Part shown: positions 39,581 through 49,721 of the stretch, piece after piece | Layout: every line of letters begins with the position of its first letter | Position numbering within the stretch: position 1 is the stretch's first letter | Assembly (NCBI GenBank): GCA_021324365.1 | Contig: JAJPJE010000100.1 | Location: forward strand, 57,784 to 121,783 | DNA: 64,000 nt | Direction: 5' to 3' | Source: Terriglobia bacterium | Lineage (GTDB): Bacteria; Acidobacteriota; Terriglobia; Terriglobales; Acidobacteriaceae | Notes under the pieces: model-generated | Database searches by the model: none | Told to the model about the DNA's origin: nothing | What the model saw: only the letters and a program-made list of their open reading frames with translations | Position numbers and translations under genes: made by a program

Positions 39581-40420
39581 ATGACTAACCTGGAATTCAC
39601 AGTTGTGGTCGGCGGCGGGTCCTTTCTTGCCGGCTTTCTTGGCGCGCTTACTGGCTTGGGTGGAGGCGTAGTTGTCGTTCCAATGCTGGTATTGCTGCTC
39701 GGGGTCGACATCCGCTATGCCGTCGGCGCTTCCCTCGTTTCCGTGATTGCAACCTCTTCCGGCGCAGCTGCTGCCTACGTTCGCGAAGGCTATTCCAACA
39801 TTCGCATCGGCATGTTCCTGGAAATTGCCACCACTATCGGGGCCGCCGTAGGAGCACTTATTGCCACGCGAGTCTCCGGTGCTGCCATCGGCTTCGTCTT
39901 CGGACTGGTGCTCCTGTATTCGGCAGTGCTCTCGCGAAAGGATCCCTCGCAGAAAGTTGTCAACCATCCCCCAGATGCGCTGGCGACCCGCCTGCGGATG
40001 AACGGCACGTATCCAACTCCTTCAGGACCGCAATCCTACAACGTATACCAGGTGCCGGGGGGGTTCGGCCTGATGTTCGGCGCTGGCGTGCTTTCAGGAT
40101 TGCTGGGAATCGGTTCAGGCGCAGTGAAAGTACTCGCCATGGACCAGGTCATGAAGATTCCGTTCAAGGTCTCTACCACCACGAGCAATTTCATGATCGG
40201 GGTAACGGCAGCGGCAAGTGCCGGTGTCTACCTGAGCCGTGGCTACATCGATCCTCGCGTCGCCATGCCGGTGATGCTGGGAGTGCTGCTGGGTTCATTG
40301 CTCGGAGCGAAGGTTCTGGCACGAGCCCACGTCCAGGTGCTGCGCTACGTGTTTGCCTTCGTCATCGCAGTCCTGGGCTGCGAAATGCTCTACAACGCCG
40401 TTACCGGAAAGTTACGATGA
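39581..40420 (+). CDS. TauE/SafE family sulfite/anion exporter
   Basis: 279 residues with about seven to eight TM helices. Both repeats of the family show the glycine-rich loop: GALTGLGGGVVVVPMLVLLL in the first and SGLLGIGSGAVKVLAMD in the second. The Y-A-V-G-A-S-L-V-S-V helix follows. Members export sulfite, sulfoacetate or related organosulfur anions. The ATG lies shortly after a terminator, and the next gene (DUF1634) overlaps by four bases, a pairing seen in many bacteria, which suggests a two-part complex. Confidence 0.9.
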   Translation: MTNLEFTVVVGGGSFLAGFLGALTGLGGGVVVVPMLVLLLGVDIRYAVGASLVSVIATSSGAAAAYVREGYSNIRIGMFLEIATTIGAAVGALIATRVSGAAIGFVFGLVLLYSAVLSRKDPSQKVVNHPPDALATRLRMNGTYPTPSGPQSYNVYQVPGGFGLMFGAGVLSGLLGIGSGAVKVLAMDQVMKIPFKVSTTTSNFMIGVTAAASAGVYLSRGYIDPRVAMPVMLGVLLGSLLGAKVLARAHVQVLRYVFAFVIAVLGCEMLYNAVTGKLR

Positions 40421-40806
40421 CGAACCGTGATACAAGTTGGAACGATTATAAAATCGAGCAAATCATCGGCGTGCTGCTGCGCGTTGGCGTTAGCGTTTCC
40501 GCCCTCATTGTGTTTGTTGCGGGATCTATTTACCTCTCAAACGAGCGCGCATCCAGAACTCATTACGATCATTTTCACGAAGAAGGTACTCAGCTCACCA
40601 CCATCAGCGGCGTGATTCACCAGGCAATCACGGCAGAGCCGTTGGCCATCATCCAGCTCGGTCTGCTCTTGCTGATTGCGACACCCGTTGCTCGTGTGCT
40701 TTTTGCCGCATTCGCGTTCATGCTGGAACGCGACTGGATGTATGTAGCGGTGAGCTTGATTGTCTTTACTGTCCTAATGGCGACGCTGACGGGGCTGGTG
40801 ATTTGA
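40417..40806 (+). CDS. DUF1634 membrane protein
   Basis: 129 residues with three TM helices (LLRVGVSVSALIVFVAGSIY; AIIQLGLLLLIATPVARVLF; YVAVSLIVFTVLMATLTGL). The invariant ATPVARVLFAAFAF motif marks DUF1634. It overlaps the TauE/SafE gene as ATGA. The consistent genomic pairing suggests an accessory subunit of the exporter; its biochemical role is unknown. Confidence 0.9.
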   Translation: MTNRDTSWNDYKIEQIIGVLLRVGVSVSALIVFVAGSIYLSNERASRTHYDHFHEEGTQLTTISGVIHQAITAEPLAIIQLGLLLLIATPVARVLFAAFAFMLERDWMYVAVSLIVFTVLMATLTGLVI

Positions 40807-40894
40807 ATCCAAACCGTGGAACTGCGAGAGCGACGCGATATTATGGCATCAAGATTCCGTTCTAAGGCATAGACGACAACCGATCGAGGGCGAA

Positions 40895-41620
40895 ATGAAA
40901 GCTTCTCTGGTTCTGATTTTCCTGCTGGTTATCGCTGGTTATGCGTTTGCAACCGACACCACTCAGGTCTTCCCCACATCCGCGGGACCAGTCAAAATTA
41001 CTCCGCTCTATCACGCCAGCACTTTGATTGAAGCAGGGGGAAAGTTCATCTATCTGGATCCTGCCAAGCCGGCGAATTTCGAAGGCCAGCCTAAAGCGGA
41101 CCTGGTTCTGATTACCGACATCCACGGCGATCACATGGATCCAGCGTCCCTGACCGCGGTCAGTAAGCCGGGGACCGAGATTTTCGCTGCGCCGGCCGTT
41201 GTGAAGACGGTGACGTCGGCACAGCCGATAGCGAATGGCGAAACCAAGAACTGGCAGGGATGGACGATTAAAGCAATTCCCGCCTACAACCTGACTCGCG
41301 GTCCTGCGCCGGGAAAGTTCTATCACGACAAGGGACGCGGCAACGGCTATGTACTTACCTATGGCGGCGTACGCTTTTACTTTTCCGGCGACACCGAAGC
41401 CATCCCCGAGATGCGTGCGCTGAAGAACATCGACGTCGCTTTTGTCTGCATGAACCTGCCGTACACAATGACTCCGGAGGAAGCCGCCGACGCCGTGTTG
41501 GCGTTTCATCCGAAAGTTGTCATCCCATATCATTACCGCGGATCGGATCTCAGTGTCTTCCAGAACAAGTTGAAAGGCAGCGGCATCGAGGTGCGCCTGC
41601 TCGACTGGTATCCGAAATAG
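40895..41620 (+). CDS. exported metallo-beta-lactamase-fold hydrolase, UlaG-like
   Basis: 241 residues. Signal peptide ASLVLIFLLVIAGYAFA, then the MBL core: ITPLYHASTLIEAGGKFIY, the metal motif DIHGDHMD (HxxxDH form with Asp-Ile-His), FSGDTEAIPE with the bridging Asp, and the final His in VIPYHYRG. The short, circularly compact form resembles UlaG/L-ascorbate-6-phosphate lactonase and the RomA-like hydrolases, though it would act outside the cytoplasm. GAGGGCGAA precedes the ATG. Substrate unknown. A decayed intron lies directly downstream. Confidence 0.87.
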   Translation: MKASLVLIFLLVIAGYAFATDTTQVFPTSAGPVKITPLYHASTLIEAGGKFIYLDPAKPANFEGQPKADLVLITDIHGDHMDPASLTAVSKPGTEIFAAPAVVKTVTSAQPIANGETKNWQGWTIKAIPAYNLTRGPAPGKFYHDKGRGNGYVLTYGGVRFYFSGDTEAIPEMRALKNIDVAFVCMNLPYTMTPEEAADAVLAFHPKVVIPYHYRGSDLSVFQNKLKGSGIEVRLLDWYPK

Positions 41621-41639
41621 CTCCCCAGTCGCTTGAACT

Positions 41640-42120
41640 GGTTGACGTTCCGGCCTGTGGATACCCGCAAAGAGAAGATAGGACCACTCGCCTTGCAGAA
41701 CCTGCATCACCGCCTGCTGGACGAATCGATCCAGCACCGTCGGAATGCCTAGTTTGCGCACCCGCCGTCCGGCTTCGGTATCTCTACCCGCTTCACCGCT
41801 TGCGGTTCGTAGGTCCCACTCAGAAGCTGTTCCCGGATTCCTGGCTAGTGTTGCTTCAGGTAGCCCGGCAACTCGCCGACTTTCATGCCGTCGATCCTCG
41901 GACTGCCCTTGTTCGACTTCACTCGCTTCAAGGCCCGCAACAGGTTCTCCCCGCCGCAGACCTCTTCCATCACTTGTTCTGGGATAACCGCGTTTTCGCA
42001 CGCGCGTTTCGCCGTGAGCGATTCGGTCCCTTCCCGCCGAGTCTTCGGAGCTTCACCCCTCCCTTCGACAGCGAAGGCCAGCACCATCTGTAGCTGGTTC
42101 TTCTGCCGCTTGTCGCCCAT
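41640..42120 (-). pseudogene. ltrA: group II intron reverse transcriptase/maturase (LtrA-like), N-terminal remnant
   Basis: The frame starts MGDKRQKNQLQMVLAF and reaches the typical motif LLRALKRVKSNKGSPRIDGM. A TAG at 41845-41847 replaces the Trp codon usual after YLKQH, yet the same frame continues with PGIREQLLSGTYEPQAVKRV and EIPKPDGG. Near 41760 one base is missing, and homology continues in the next frame as VRKLGIPTVLDRFVQQAVMQ. It fades near 41640, before the RT palm motif YADD. One nonsense change, one frameshift and a large 3' deletion make this dead. Confidence 0.85.
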
Positions 42121-42530
42121 CGAGTCCCGCCGGCTACTCGCCGCTCCCTTCCGTTCGGGCCTTCCTCGCTTGCGCGACTACTACGCCCTCTGCTGACTTC
42201 TGCGCCGCGATCAGAGTGAATCGCTTCACCCTCAGTCACGATTGCCTGACTCGCCGCAGACCTCCCGAGGTAAGCTCAACCGCCTTCAGCGCACAACCGC
42301 CGGATTTACCACCAGCAGCCTTGATGGATCCGGGCTTTCGCGGTTCGTTGCCTGCTCGCCCCCTGCCGTAGGCCTCATCATCCGGCTTTTGTTCATCGGC
42401 TCGCGCCCTTGCTCCACGCTTCTTTCAGACCCCATCTCGCGACGACGCCCTTGCGCTTCGCTAACCATTCACCTCCATCAGGCTGGGTAGAGGACTTCCA
42501 CCTCCAAGCTGTTGAACCTGCTCGGCACAC
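41640..42530 (-). mobile_element. degenerate, 3'-truncated group II intron
   Basis: On the minus strand the element starts with GTGTG (42530-42526), the GUGYG 5' end of group II introns. About 410 bases of structured, non-coding RNA domain sequence follow, including GAAGTCAGCAGAGG (near 42210), a stretch recurrent before intron reverse transcriptases. The maturase reading frame begins near 42120 and is broken. Homology ends near 41640, before catalytic RT motifs and domains V/VI, so the intron cannot splice or move. It sits right behind a Rho-independent terminator, the insertion habit of bacterial class C introns. Confidence 0.8.
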
Positions 42531-42560
42531 AACAAAATGGGCAGGCTCTGCAGCCTGCCC
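42531..42560 (-). terminator. Rho-independent terminator of the TPR lipoprotein gene, intron target
   Basis: On the minus strand GGGCAGGCT-GCAG-AGCCTGCCC (42560-42539) is a perfect 9-bp stem followed by ATTTTGTT (42538-42531). The group II intron begins at the next base. A second small hairpin CCGGC-TTTT-GCCGG lies at 42580-42567. Confidence 0.85.
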
Positions 42561-42601
42561 ACTATTCCGGCAAAAGCCGGCTCACTCCGAGGAGGAGGGT
42601 T

Positions 42602-43423
42602 TTACTTCTGCGCGCCGGCGTCGGTAACGATGCCGCCCGGTCCAGCCTTTTCCGCTTTCTGCTTCTTCACGGCCAAGGTCTTGTCGACCCACTCATCAGC
42701 CGTTTTTAGGTCCTGCGTACGTGCAACTGGATCGCCGCACTCGATGTCTGCCTTCTCGCGCCACATCAGGTTCAGGTAAGCCATGGCATCGTCGTAGTCC
42801 GGACGAAGCTGGATAGCCTTGTTCAGCATATCCATGCCTTCCTGAACGAATGGAGTATTCTTGGTTTCCATTTCTTGGCAAACTTTCTTGTCCTTAGCTG
42901 CAAGAGAATCGTCCGGCTTCAGGCCCAACTTGTTGCGAGCTTCCATGCGCGGCTGGTAAGCCTCGGTCCAGTCGATTACGGCGATGGAGTAATACGCTTC
43001 CGGATCGTTGGGATCGACCTGAATGGCCTTGCGGAAGTATTCCTTCGCCTGATCGAACTTCTTCATCTGCAGGTAGAGCGAGGCAATGCTCTTAATGCTG
43101 TTGATGTTGTTGGGATCGCGGTCAAGAACGTTCTTGAATTCCTGAATCGCCTGCTCGGCCATCCGGTTATTTTCGGGGGTATCCGCGCCGGGAATGTATT
43201 GCTGTGCGTATGCGGTCGCAAGATAAAGACGTGCGTTGATCAGGCTCGGATCGAGAGCGACAGCATTCTTGAAACGCTCGATCGCTTCTTCGTATTTGGC
43301 ATTCTTATATGACTGAACACCCTTGTTGAGTTGGTCGCGCGCTCTCAGCTTGTTACATCCGGTAGCGGAGAACAGCATCAGGGCAGCGGCAACCACGGCC
43401 AGTAGCTGTAAGCTCTTTTTCAT
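42602..43423 (-). CDS. TPR lipoprotein
   Basis: 273 residues. Signal ending in the lipobox SATGC with Cys at about 23. At least five TPR units follow (QLNKGVQSYKNAKYEEAIER, AEQAIQEFKNVLDRDPNNIN, FDQAKEYFRKAIQVDPNDPEA and the rest). The C-terminus is Lys/Glu-rich. Such lipoproteins organise periplasmic or outer-membrane complexes. It follows the ExbBD/TonB genes in the same direction after a 260-base gap; a link to the TonB system is plausible but unproven. Confidence 0.88.
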   Translation of the reverse strand: MKKSLQLLAVVAAALMLFSATGCNKLRARDQLNKGVQSYKNAKYEEAIERFKNAVALDPSLINARLYLATAYAQQYIPGADTPENNRMAEQAIQEFKNVLDRDPNNINSIKSIASLYLQMKKFDQAKEYFRKAIQVDPNDPEAYYSIAVIDWTEAYQPRMEARNKLGLKPDDSLAAKDKKVCQEMETKNTPFVQEGMDMLNKAIQLRPDYDDAMAYLNLMWREKADIECGDPVARTQDLKTADEWVDKTLAVKKQKAEKAGPGGIVTDAGAQK

Positions 43424-43615
43424 TATGTAATTAGTCCCCCTTTTTCAGGGTTTCATCGCGCTCTGTAGCGCCAGGATCTTACTCTGTTTGCCGTGGCGCT
43501 AATCGGGCAAGCAGGAAATTGAACAGCCGAATTACTAGTCGCAGATCTGCAAACATCCAGCGCACTCTTTTCGGCTATGCTCCACGAACTGCGCAGCCAC
43601 GGGACACCAGGCTAC

Positions 43616-43646
43616 GTCAGACAGGCGATCTACCGACCTGTCTGAC
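43616..43646. repeat. 10-bp perfect inverted repeat in the exbD-TPR gap
   Basis: GTCAGACAGG (43616-43625) and CCTGTCTGAC (43637-43646) pair fully around 11 bases. No T-run follows on either strand, so it is a structured mRNA element or processing site rather than a clear terminator. Confidence 0.5.
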
Positions 43647-43683
43647 ACCCACGGGCGCTGGGCAAACGCCGCCGGCCTCGCTC

Positions 43684-44124
43684 TTAACCGCCTGCTTCGA
43701 TCTTCGCGGTAATCAGGCCAACCTTATCGACGCCGGCTCCATGCGCCATGTCGATCACTTGCGCGACATCCTGGAACGGCAGGTCGTCGTCTGCCTTCAC
43801 GAACATCACCTTTTCGGCGCGCGTTTTGAAGATATCGTTCAGGCGCCCTTCCAGGTTGTCCCAGGTCACATCGTCCTGGTTGATCTTCAGGTTCGGACGA
43901 TCACCGGATCCCTTGATGACCTGCACCACGATGGTTCGATCCGAAGGTGGCGTCTTAGGCGCATTCGGCGGTGGCGGCTGGGGTACCAGCGCATCCAGTC
44001 CGTGTGGGGTTAGTGGCGTGATCACCATGAAGATGATCAACAGCACCAGCAATACATCGATGAGGGGGGTAACGTTCATGTCCGCAGTTGGACCGCCACC
44101 CGAACCTCCAGCTGTCATTCCCAT
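43684..44124 (-). CDS. exbD: ExbD/TolR biopolymer transport protein, second copy
   Basis: 146 residues. N-terminal MNVTPLIDVLLVLLIIFMVI is the ExbD TM helix with the essential Asp (PLIDV) that carries protons. A periplasmic domain follows with DRTIVVQVIKGSGDR, VMFVKADDDLPFQDVAQVID. With ExbB it converts the proton gradient into movement of TonB. The gene ends the exbB-exbD-exbD run, 11 bases after the first exbD. Confidence 0.93.
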   Translation of the reverse strand: MGMTAGGSGGGPTADMNVTPLIDVLLVLLIIFMVITPLTPHGLDALVPQPPPPNAPKTPPSDRTIVVQVIKGSGDRPNLKINQDDVTWDNLEGRLNDIFKTRAEKVMFVKADDDLPFQDVAQVIDMAHGAGVDKVGLITAKIEAGG

Positions 44125-44135
44125 AAGATCCCCTG

Positions 44136-44615
44136 CTATTCTCCGCCCGTCGTGCCGGTTGGCTTGGTCGCGCCCGGCGGCGGTGGTGGTGGAGTGGTCC
44201 GTGTCTGTTCAGTCAGCAAGCCTAGATCGTCAACTCCGGCCGCACGTACATTGTCTACAACCTCGACAACGTTTCCGTACTTCGTGCGGCGGTCAGCCTT
44301 CACGAACACCCGTTTATCAGTGCGGGTTGCAAGACGATCTTTCAGCTTGTTCGTCAATTGGTCGGCCGAGATCTGGTCGGTGCCAAAGAAGATTTTGCCG
44401 TCGCGAGTGACCGCAATCAGCAGCGCATCTTCCTTATCGGCGTCCGCCATCGGCACCGGATTGTTCGTCCGCGCCAGATCGACGCTGACGCCGTGCTGCA
44501 ACATGGGCGTGACCACCATGAAGATGATCAGCAGCACAAGCATCACGTCCACCATCGGTGTCACGTTGATGTTGGAATTGATCCGGCCGCCTTCATTTCG
44601 TGTTGCTATCGCCAT
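44136..44615 (-). CDS. exbD: ExbD/TolR biopolymer transport protein, first copy
   Basis: 159 residues. TM helix INVTPMVDVMLVLLIIFMVV with the conserved Asp, then a periplasmic domain (ITRDGKIFFGTDQISADQL, RVFVKADRRTKYGNVVEVVD). It has a Pro/Thr/Gly-rich C-terminal tail (PPPPPPGATKPTGTTGGE) not present in the other copy. Two different ExbD proteins per ExbB may form a heterodimer in the ExbB pentamer pore; this arrangement is common in Acidobacteria and Bacteroidetes but the division of work is not known. Confidence 0.93.
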   Translation of the reverse strand: MAIATRNEGGRINSNINVTPMVDVMLVLLIIFMVVTPMLQHGVSVDLARTNNPVPMADADKEDALLIAVTRDGKIFFGTDQISADQLTNKLKDRLATRTDKRVFVKADRRTKYGNVVEVVDNVRAAGVDDLGLLTEQTRTTPPPPPPGATKPTGTTGGE

Positions 44616-44727
44616 AAGATTCCTTGTACATCAGGCAATCTGGAATCGGGGTCCTCGCTTCGAGGACCCCGCAACCACCAATGCCTCTCAAAATCCGGCT
44701 CGCTTCGGAACCGGTGCGACAAACTGG

Positions 44728-45474
44728 CTACTTCCGCACTGCGCTGCGCCGTTTCAGGAAGTAATCGATCAATTCGCTCGACGAGTTGTCCATCTCGACG
44801 TCGAACGCTTCCACGCGGCCGGTCAAATAATTGAACATCATCACGGCCGGGATCGCGACGAACAAGCCGATCGCGGTGGTGATCAGAGCTTCAGCGATAC
44901 CGCCGGCCACTGCCGCCAGACCAGTCGCCTTCGACTCGGAAATGCCGCGGAACGCATTCAAGATACCGACGACGGTTCCGAACAGCCCGACGAAGGGTGC
45001 GGTTGATCCGATCGTAGCCAGGCCGCCAAGGCCGCGCTTCAGTTCAGCGTGAACAATAGCTTCGGCACGCTCGAGAGCGCGCTTGCTGGCTTCGATCTGC
45101 TCGCCGGGGATTTCGGTGGACTCGCCGTGCGCCTTGAATTCCTGCAGGCCGGCTGTGACGACCTTTGCCAGGTGGCTCTTCTTATTGCGCTCGGCAATCT
45201 TGATGGCTTCATCAATCTTGCCTTCACGCAGTGCGCCCGCAACCTGCGGAGCGAACGCTCGCGACTGCTTGCGGGCCGCGCTGAATGCCATCCAGCGATC
45301 GATCATCACACCGATGGACCATCCCGACATGATGAACAGGATGACGACAACGCATTTTGCGGGGACACCCATCAGGTGCCAGATGGAAATCGGATCCCAC
45401 TGAATGGTGCCTTCCTGGAACATCCAGAAGGCCGCCGTGTGTACGTGAGTAAGCATTGCAGTTGCTGCTAGCAT
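44728..45474 (-). CDS. exbB: MotA/TolQ/ExbB family proton-channel protein
   Basis: 248 residues with three TM helices: the first in CVVVILFIMSGWSIGVMIDR, the other two in the conserved block ATIGSTAPFVGLFGTVVGIL and EALITTAIGLFVAIPAVMMF. The GLFGTVVGI and A-I-P-A-V motifs are the ExbB/TolQ signature. It builds the inner-membrane pentamer that surrounds the ExbD dimer and drives TonB. The cytoplasmic domain is between helices 1 and 2 (about 60-150). Two exbD genes follow. Confidence 0.94.
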   Translation of the reverse strand: MLAATAMLTHVHTAAFWMFQEGTIQWDPISIWHLMGVPAKCVVVILFIMSGWSIGVMIDRWMAFSAARKQSRAFAPQVAGALREGKIDEAIKIAERNKKSHLAKVVTAGLQEFKAHGESTEIPGEQIEASKRALERAEAIVHAELKRGLGGLATIGSTAPFVGLFGTVVGILNAFRGISESKATGLAAVAGGIAEALITTAIGLFVAIPAVMMFNYLTGRVEAFDVEMDNSSSELIDYFLKRRSAVRK

Positions 45475-45654
45475 TGGTAGGTTGTTCCTCCTCAGAACTG
45501 ATTCGAGCGTATCTTTCTAATTTTTTCGGCCTCCCCCGCTGTGCAGGCGAGTCCGTGTGCGAGCAAATTATCTTCCGGTGTCGTTTCCTTCACGCACGCT
45601 TTTCATGAAGTCTCGACTGGAGTTATCAAGCCGGCTTAAACCCTTTCGAGTAGC

Positions 45655-45698
45655 TCGCAAATTTGCGAACAGGGGCAGGAAATCCTACCCCTCGAACT
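45655..45698. other. palindrome and hairpin between tonB and exbB
   Basis: TCGCAAATTTGCGA at 45655-45668 is a perfect 14-base palindrome. Next to it, AGGGGCAGG and CCTACCCCT (about 45672-45693) form a 9-bp stem with one G-T pair on the minus strand. They follow the tonB stop and may end or process its transcript. Confidence 0.45.
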
Positions 45699-45705
45699 CA
45701 ACCGT

Positions 45706-46449
45706 TTAACCGCCGGAAAGCGTGAAGTTAACGGTAATCTGGGTATCCACCTCGACTGGCTCCCCGTTCAGAAAGTAGGGCTTGTAGCGCCACTGCTTCA
45801 CGGCTTCCAGTGCAGCACCGGTCAACATTGGATGCCCGCTGACCACCCTTAGGTTTTGTATCGATCCGTCTTTGCCGATGACCGCCTGCAAAACCACCGC
45901 GCCCTGAATGCGCGCCTGGCGGGCCAATGGAGGATACTGCGGCCGGACTTCGTGGATCAGAAGACCTTGAGAGACACCTTGTGATACGCGAATACGCTGC
46001 GGCGTCACGACCTTCGGAACCGCTCCGGTGCTCGCTGTAGCGCCGATAATTCCGCCAATCACGCCGCCCATCGAGCCGCCCGGAACGCCGCCCGGAACGC
46101 CACCAACCACTCCGCCCGTACTGGGTGGAGGCGTATCCTCTTCCTTAATCATCTGTACTTTCTCAGGAATTTTGGTAGGGGTACGCAGCTGGCCGTTCAC
46201 AATATCGGTCTGCACCGGCTTTACAATCTTGACCGGAGCCGCCGCCGGTGGTGGAGGCGGCGGTGGAGGTGGCGGGGGCGCCACGAGCATGCTCATCAGT
46301 TGCTGCTTGGGCAGCGCCTCCGTATAGATAAGCGGGATCAACACCAGGATCCCGAGCAATATGATCTGAAGGACGAAGGAGAGCATGGTTGTCGCACCAC
46401 GCTTCGTTCTCACCTTTCCTGCAGATTCTATTAGGCTGTCTTCAAACAT
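45706..46449 (-). CDS. tonB: TonB energy-transducer protein
   Basis: 247 residues in classical order: a cytoplasmic start, one TM helix (TTMLSFVLQIILLGILVLIP), a run of prolines (about 70-85), a glycine-rich spacer (VGGVPGGVPGGSMGGVIGG) and the C-terminal TonB_C domain (RPQYPPLARQARIQGAVVLQ, VKQWRYKPYFLNGEPVEV). It links inner-membrane ExbBD with TonB-dependent receptors. It is 231 bases upstream of exbB, so the four genes form a complete system, probably with their own promoter upstream of tonB. Confidence 0.94.
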   Translation of the reverse strand: MFEDSLIESAGKVRTKRGATTMLSFVLQIILLGILVLIPLIYTEALPKQQLMSMLVAPPPPPPPPPPPAAAPVKIVKPVQTDIVNGQLRTPTKIPEKVQMIKEEDTPPPSTGGVVGGVPGGVPGGSMGGVIGGIIGATASTGAVPKVVTPQRIRVSQGVSQGLLIHEVRPQYPPLARQARIQGAVVLQAVIGKDGSIQNLRVVSGHPMLTGAALEAVKQWRYKPYFLNGEPVEVDTQITVNFTLSGG

Positions 46450-46791
46450 GGCCTGATCTCCGTACTGCCCTACTTCCCTGCTTGAATTCTTTAGACACCG
46501 GTCAGAAAACTTTTGCTCCCAGAATCGGGTAATTTGGATTCACTTTTTTTAAATCTGGAAGCCAGACAAAAGAGAACCCCTGCTCGTTCCGCGAGCAGCT
46601 CAAAACCCGGTGGAATTTCCACCGACATAAATTGATGACATCTACCGTGATATCAGAGAACAACAGCTATTCCGGGCAACCTGCCTGCGGAGGCAACCGC
46701 CTCCGCCACTCCTCCAGAGAAACAGCTCGCAGTACTCAGAACCGAGTTACTGCCAGCCGAGGTGCCTTCAGATACCTGGACTTATACAACG
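46450..46791. other. 342-base gap between secF and tonB with several hairpins
   Basis: No coding frame is convincing. Three perfect dyads stand out: TGCTCG/CGAGCA (46581-46597), CGGTGGAA-T-TTCCACCG (46608-46624) and GCGGAGGC-AACC-GCCTCCGC (46687-46706). None is followed by a clear T-run on the minus strand. They are candidates for secF transcript end structures and for operator sites of tonB. Confidence 0.5.
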
Positions 46792-47991
<1,200 letters not shown>

Positions 47992-48067
47992 GAATCCCTC
48001 TGGATCACTAGACGCGCTCTAGCACGTCCGAACTGCTTCCATTACCCAATCACCCAATACCAAATCT

Positions 48068-49693
48068 CTAAATGGACAACGGCTCGCCCGCCTTGTGATT
48101 GTTCAGGTGGGCGTCGAAAATCACGCGCGACACAAACACAGCCGTAAACAGGTTCGCCAGTAGACCAAAAGTCAGGGTCACTGCGAAACCTTTCACCGGA
48201 CCGGTGCCAAACATGAACAGGATGACCGCAGAAACAATCGTTGTCACGTGCGTGTCGACGATGGTAATCCAGGCATGTGCAAAGCCTTGTTCCACCGCGG
48301 ATGGCGGCGTCTTCCCATTGCGCAATTCTTCTCGAATGCGCTCAAAGATCAGCACATTCGAGTCAACACCCATACCAACCGTCAGGATCACGCCCGCAAT
48401 GCCCGGCAATGTTAGTGTCGCGCCAAAGTACCCCATGAATCCAAGCAGGATAATGAGGTTCAGGATCAGCGCGAGATCGGCATTAAAGCCGGCGCCCCGG
48501 TAGTAGATCAACATGAACACCAGCACGGCGAGGAAGCCGACCACGGCCGCTGTGACCCCGTGGCGGATGGAATCCGCTCCGAGCGACGGTCCAACCGTAC
48601 GCTCCTCGAGATAACGAATGCCCGCCGGAAGCGCGCCGGAGCGCAGGATCATCGCCAGATCCTTCGCCTGCTGCTGCGTGAAGTTGCCGGTGATTTCACC
48701 GGTGTCATTGATCTCGCTCTGGATATTCGCGACTTCCTGCACTTTATTGTCCAGAACCACAGCGAGCGGTTCATTGATGTGCGACGCGGTGAAGGCGCCA
48801 AAGCGGCGACCCGCATCAGCGGTCAAAAAGAAATTGACGTTGGGACGGCCGTTCTGATCCCTGCCCTCGCGAGCATCGCGCAAGTCGCGGCCAGTCACGA
48901 CCGATGACCGCGACACCAGATAATACTCCTGATGCGGCTCGCCACCTCCGGAGCTTGCGCCGATATTCTTACCAGGAAGAAGAACAGAATCTGGAGGAAG
49001 TACCCCACCGTGCGCCTGTAAAGCTTCCTGTTCGCTCGAATACGGCTGCTGACTTAGCCCCAGGCGTAGCTGCAGCATCGCCGTCGACTGCATTACCTCT
49101 TTCACCCGGGCCGGATCGTCAATGCCGGGGAGCTGTACCAGTATTTGGTACTGGCCTAGACCGTGCTCTTCAATCACTGGCTCGCTGACGCCAAGCTGGT
49201 CAATCCGGTTGCGAATGGTTTCAATCGCCTGGGTCACGGCGCGATTCTTGAGCTCAGTTAACGCCGAGGGCTTCATTGCGAGCACCCAGGAATTGTCCGG
49301 GCCGGAGTTCGCCGTATAGTCCTGTAGGTTATCTTCAACCACCCGCCTGAAATCACCACTGGATTCCGGCGGCACACCTTTCACCTGGATGCGGTCGGGC
49401 GCATTCTGAGGATCAGGCTTGCTGATCTCCGAATATGCGATGTTGTTAGCCTTCAACTGCTGCTTCAGCCGCTCCACCGCATTCTCCGAGTCAGCATTAA
49501 CCGCATCATTCACCATCACCTGCAGGATTAGGTGCGTCCCACCTTTGAGATCAAGACCAAGGCTGATGCGCTTTTGAAGGCTGGCAATAAGACCAGAGCC
49601 AGAGAAACTCTGCGGTATGCCGAAAATACCGAAGAGGAATACCAGCATGACAGCAACAATGAAGACGGTCTTCCCGAGAAGGTTCTTTTTCAT
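48068..49693 (-). CDS. secD: protein translocase subunit SecD
   Basis: 541 residues. First TM helix (TVFIVAVMLVFLFGIFGIPQ), periplasmic P1 domain (about 40-330) beginning LGLDLKGGTHLILQV, and a C-terminal block of five TM helices with LPGIAGVILTVGMGVDSNVL and IFERIREELRNGK, the RND-type signature with the Asp that carries protons. The SIRHGVTAAVVGFLAVLVFM helix precedes. Together with SecF it pulls exported chains across the membrane; yajC is just upstream, the usual order. Confidence 0.97.
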   Translation of the reverse strand: MKKNLLGKTVFIVAVMLVFLFGIFGIPQSFSGSGLIASLQKRISLGLDLKGGTHLILQVMVNDAVNADSENAVERLKQQLKANNIAYSEISKPDPQNAPDRIQVKGVPPESSGDFRRVVEDNLQDYTANSGPDNSWVLAMKPSALTELKNRAVTQAIETIRNRIDQLGVSEPVIEEHGLGQYQILVQLPGIDDPARVKEVMQSTAMLQLRLGLSQQPYSSEQEALQAHGGVLPPDSVLLPGKNIGASSGGGEPHQEYYLVSRSSVVTGRDLRDAREGRDQNGRPNVNFFLTADAGRRFGAFTASHINEPLAVVLDNKVQEVANIQSEINDTGEITGNFTQQQAKDLAMILRSGALPAGIRYLEERTVGPSLGADSIRHGVTAAVVGFLAVLVFMLIYYRGAGFNADLALILNLIILLGFMGYFGATLTLPGIAGVILTVGMGVDSNVLIFERIREELRNGKTPPSAVEQGFAHAWITIVDTHVTTIVSAVILFMFGTGPVKGFAVTLTFGLLANLFTAVFVSRVIFDAHLNNHKAGEPLSI

Positions 49694-49721
49694 GGCAACA
49701 ACTGCGTTTCCAAAATCCTTT

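Noticed and set aside
38675..39967. 430-codon open frame antisense to the glycine-zipper lipoprotein and TauE genes
   Set aside because: Low-complexity Ala/Pro/Thr sequence opposite two real genes and crossing a terminator.
40862..42001. 379-codon minus-strand frame spanning the MBL gene and part of the intron
   Set aside because: A chance join of antisense MBL sequence with one frame of the dead reverse transcriptase.
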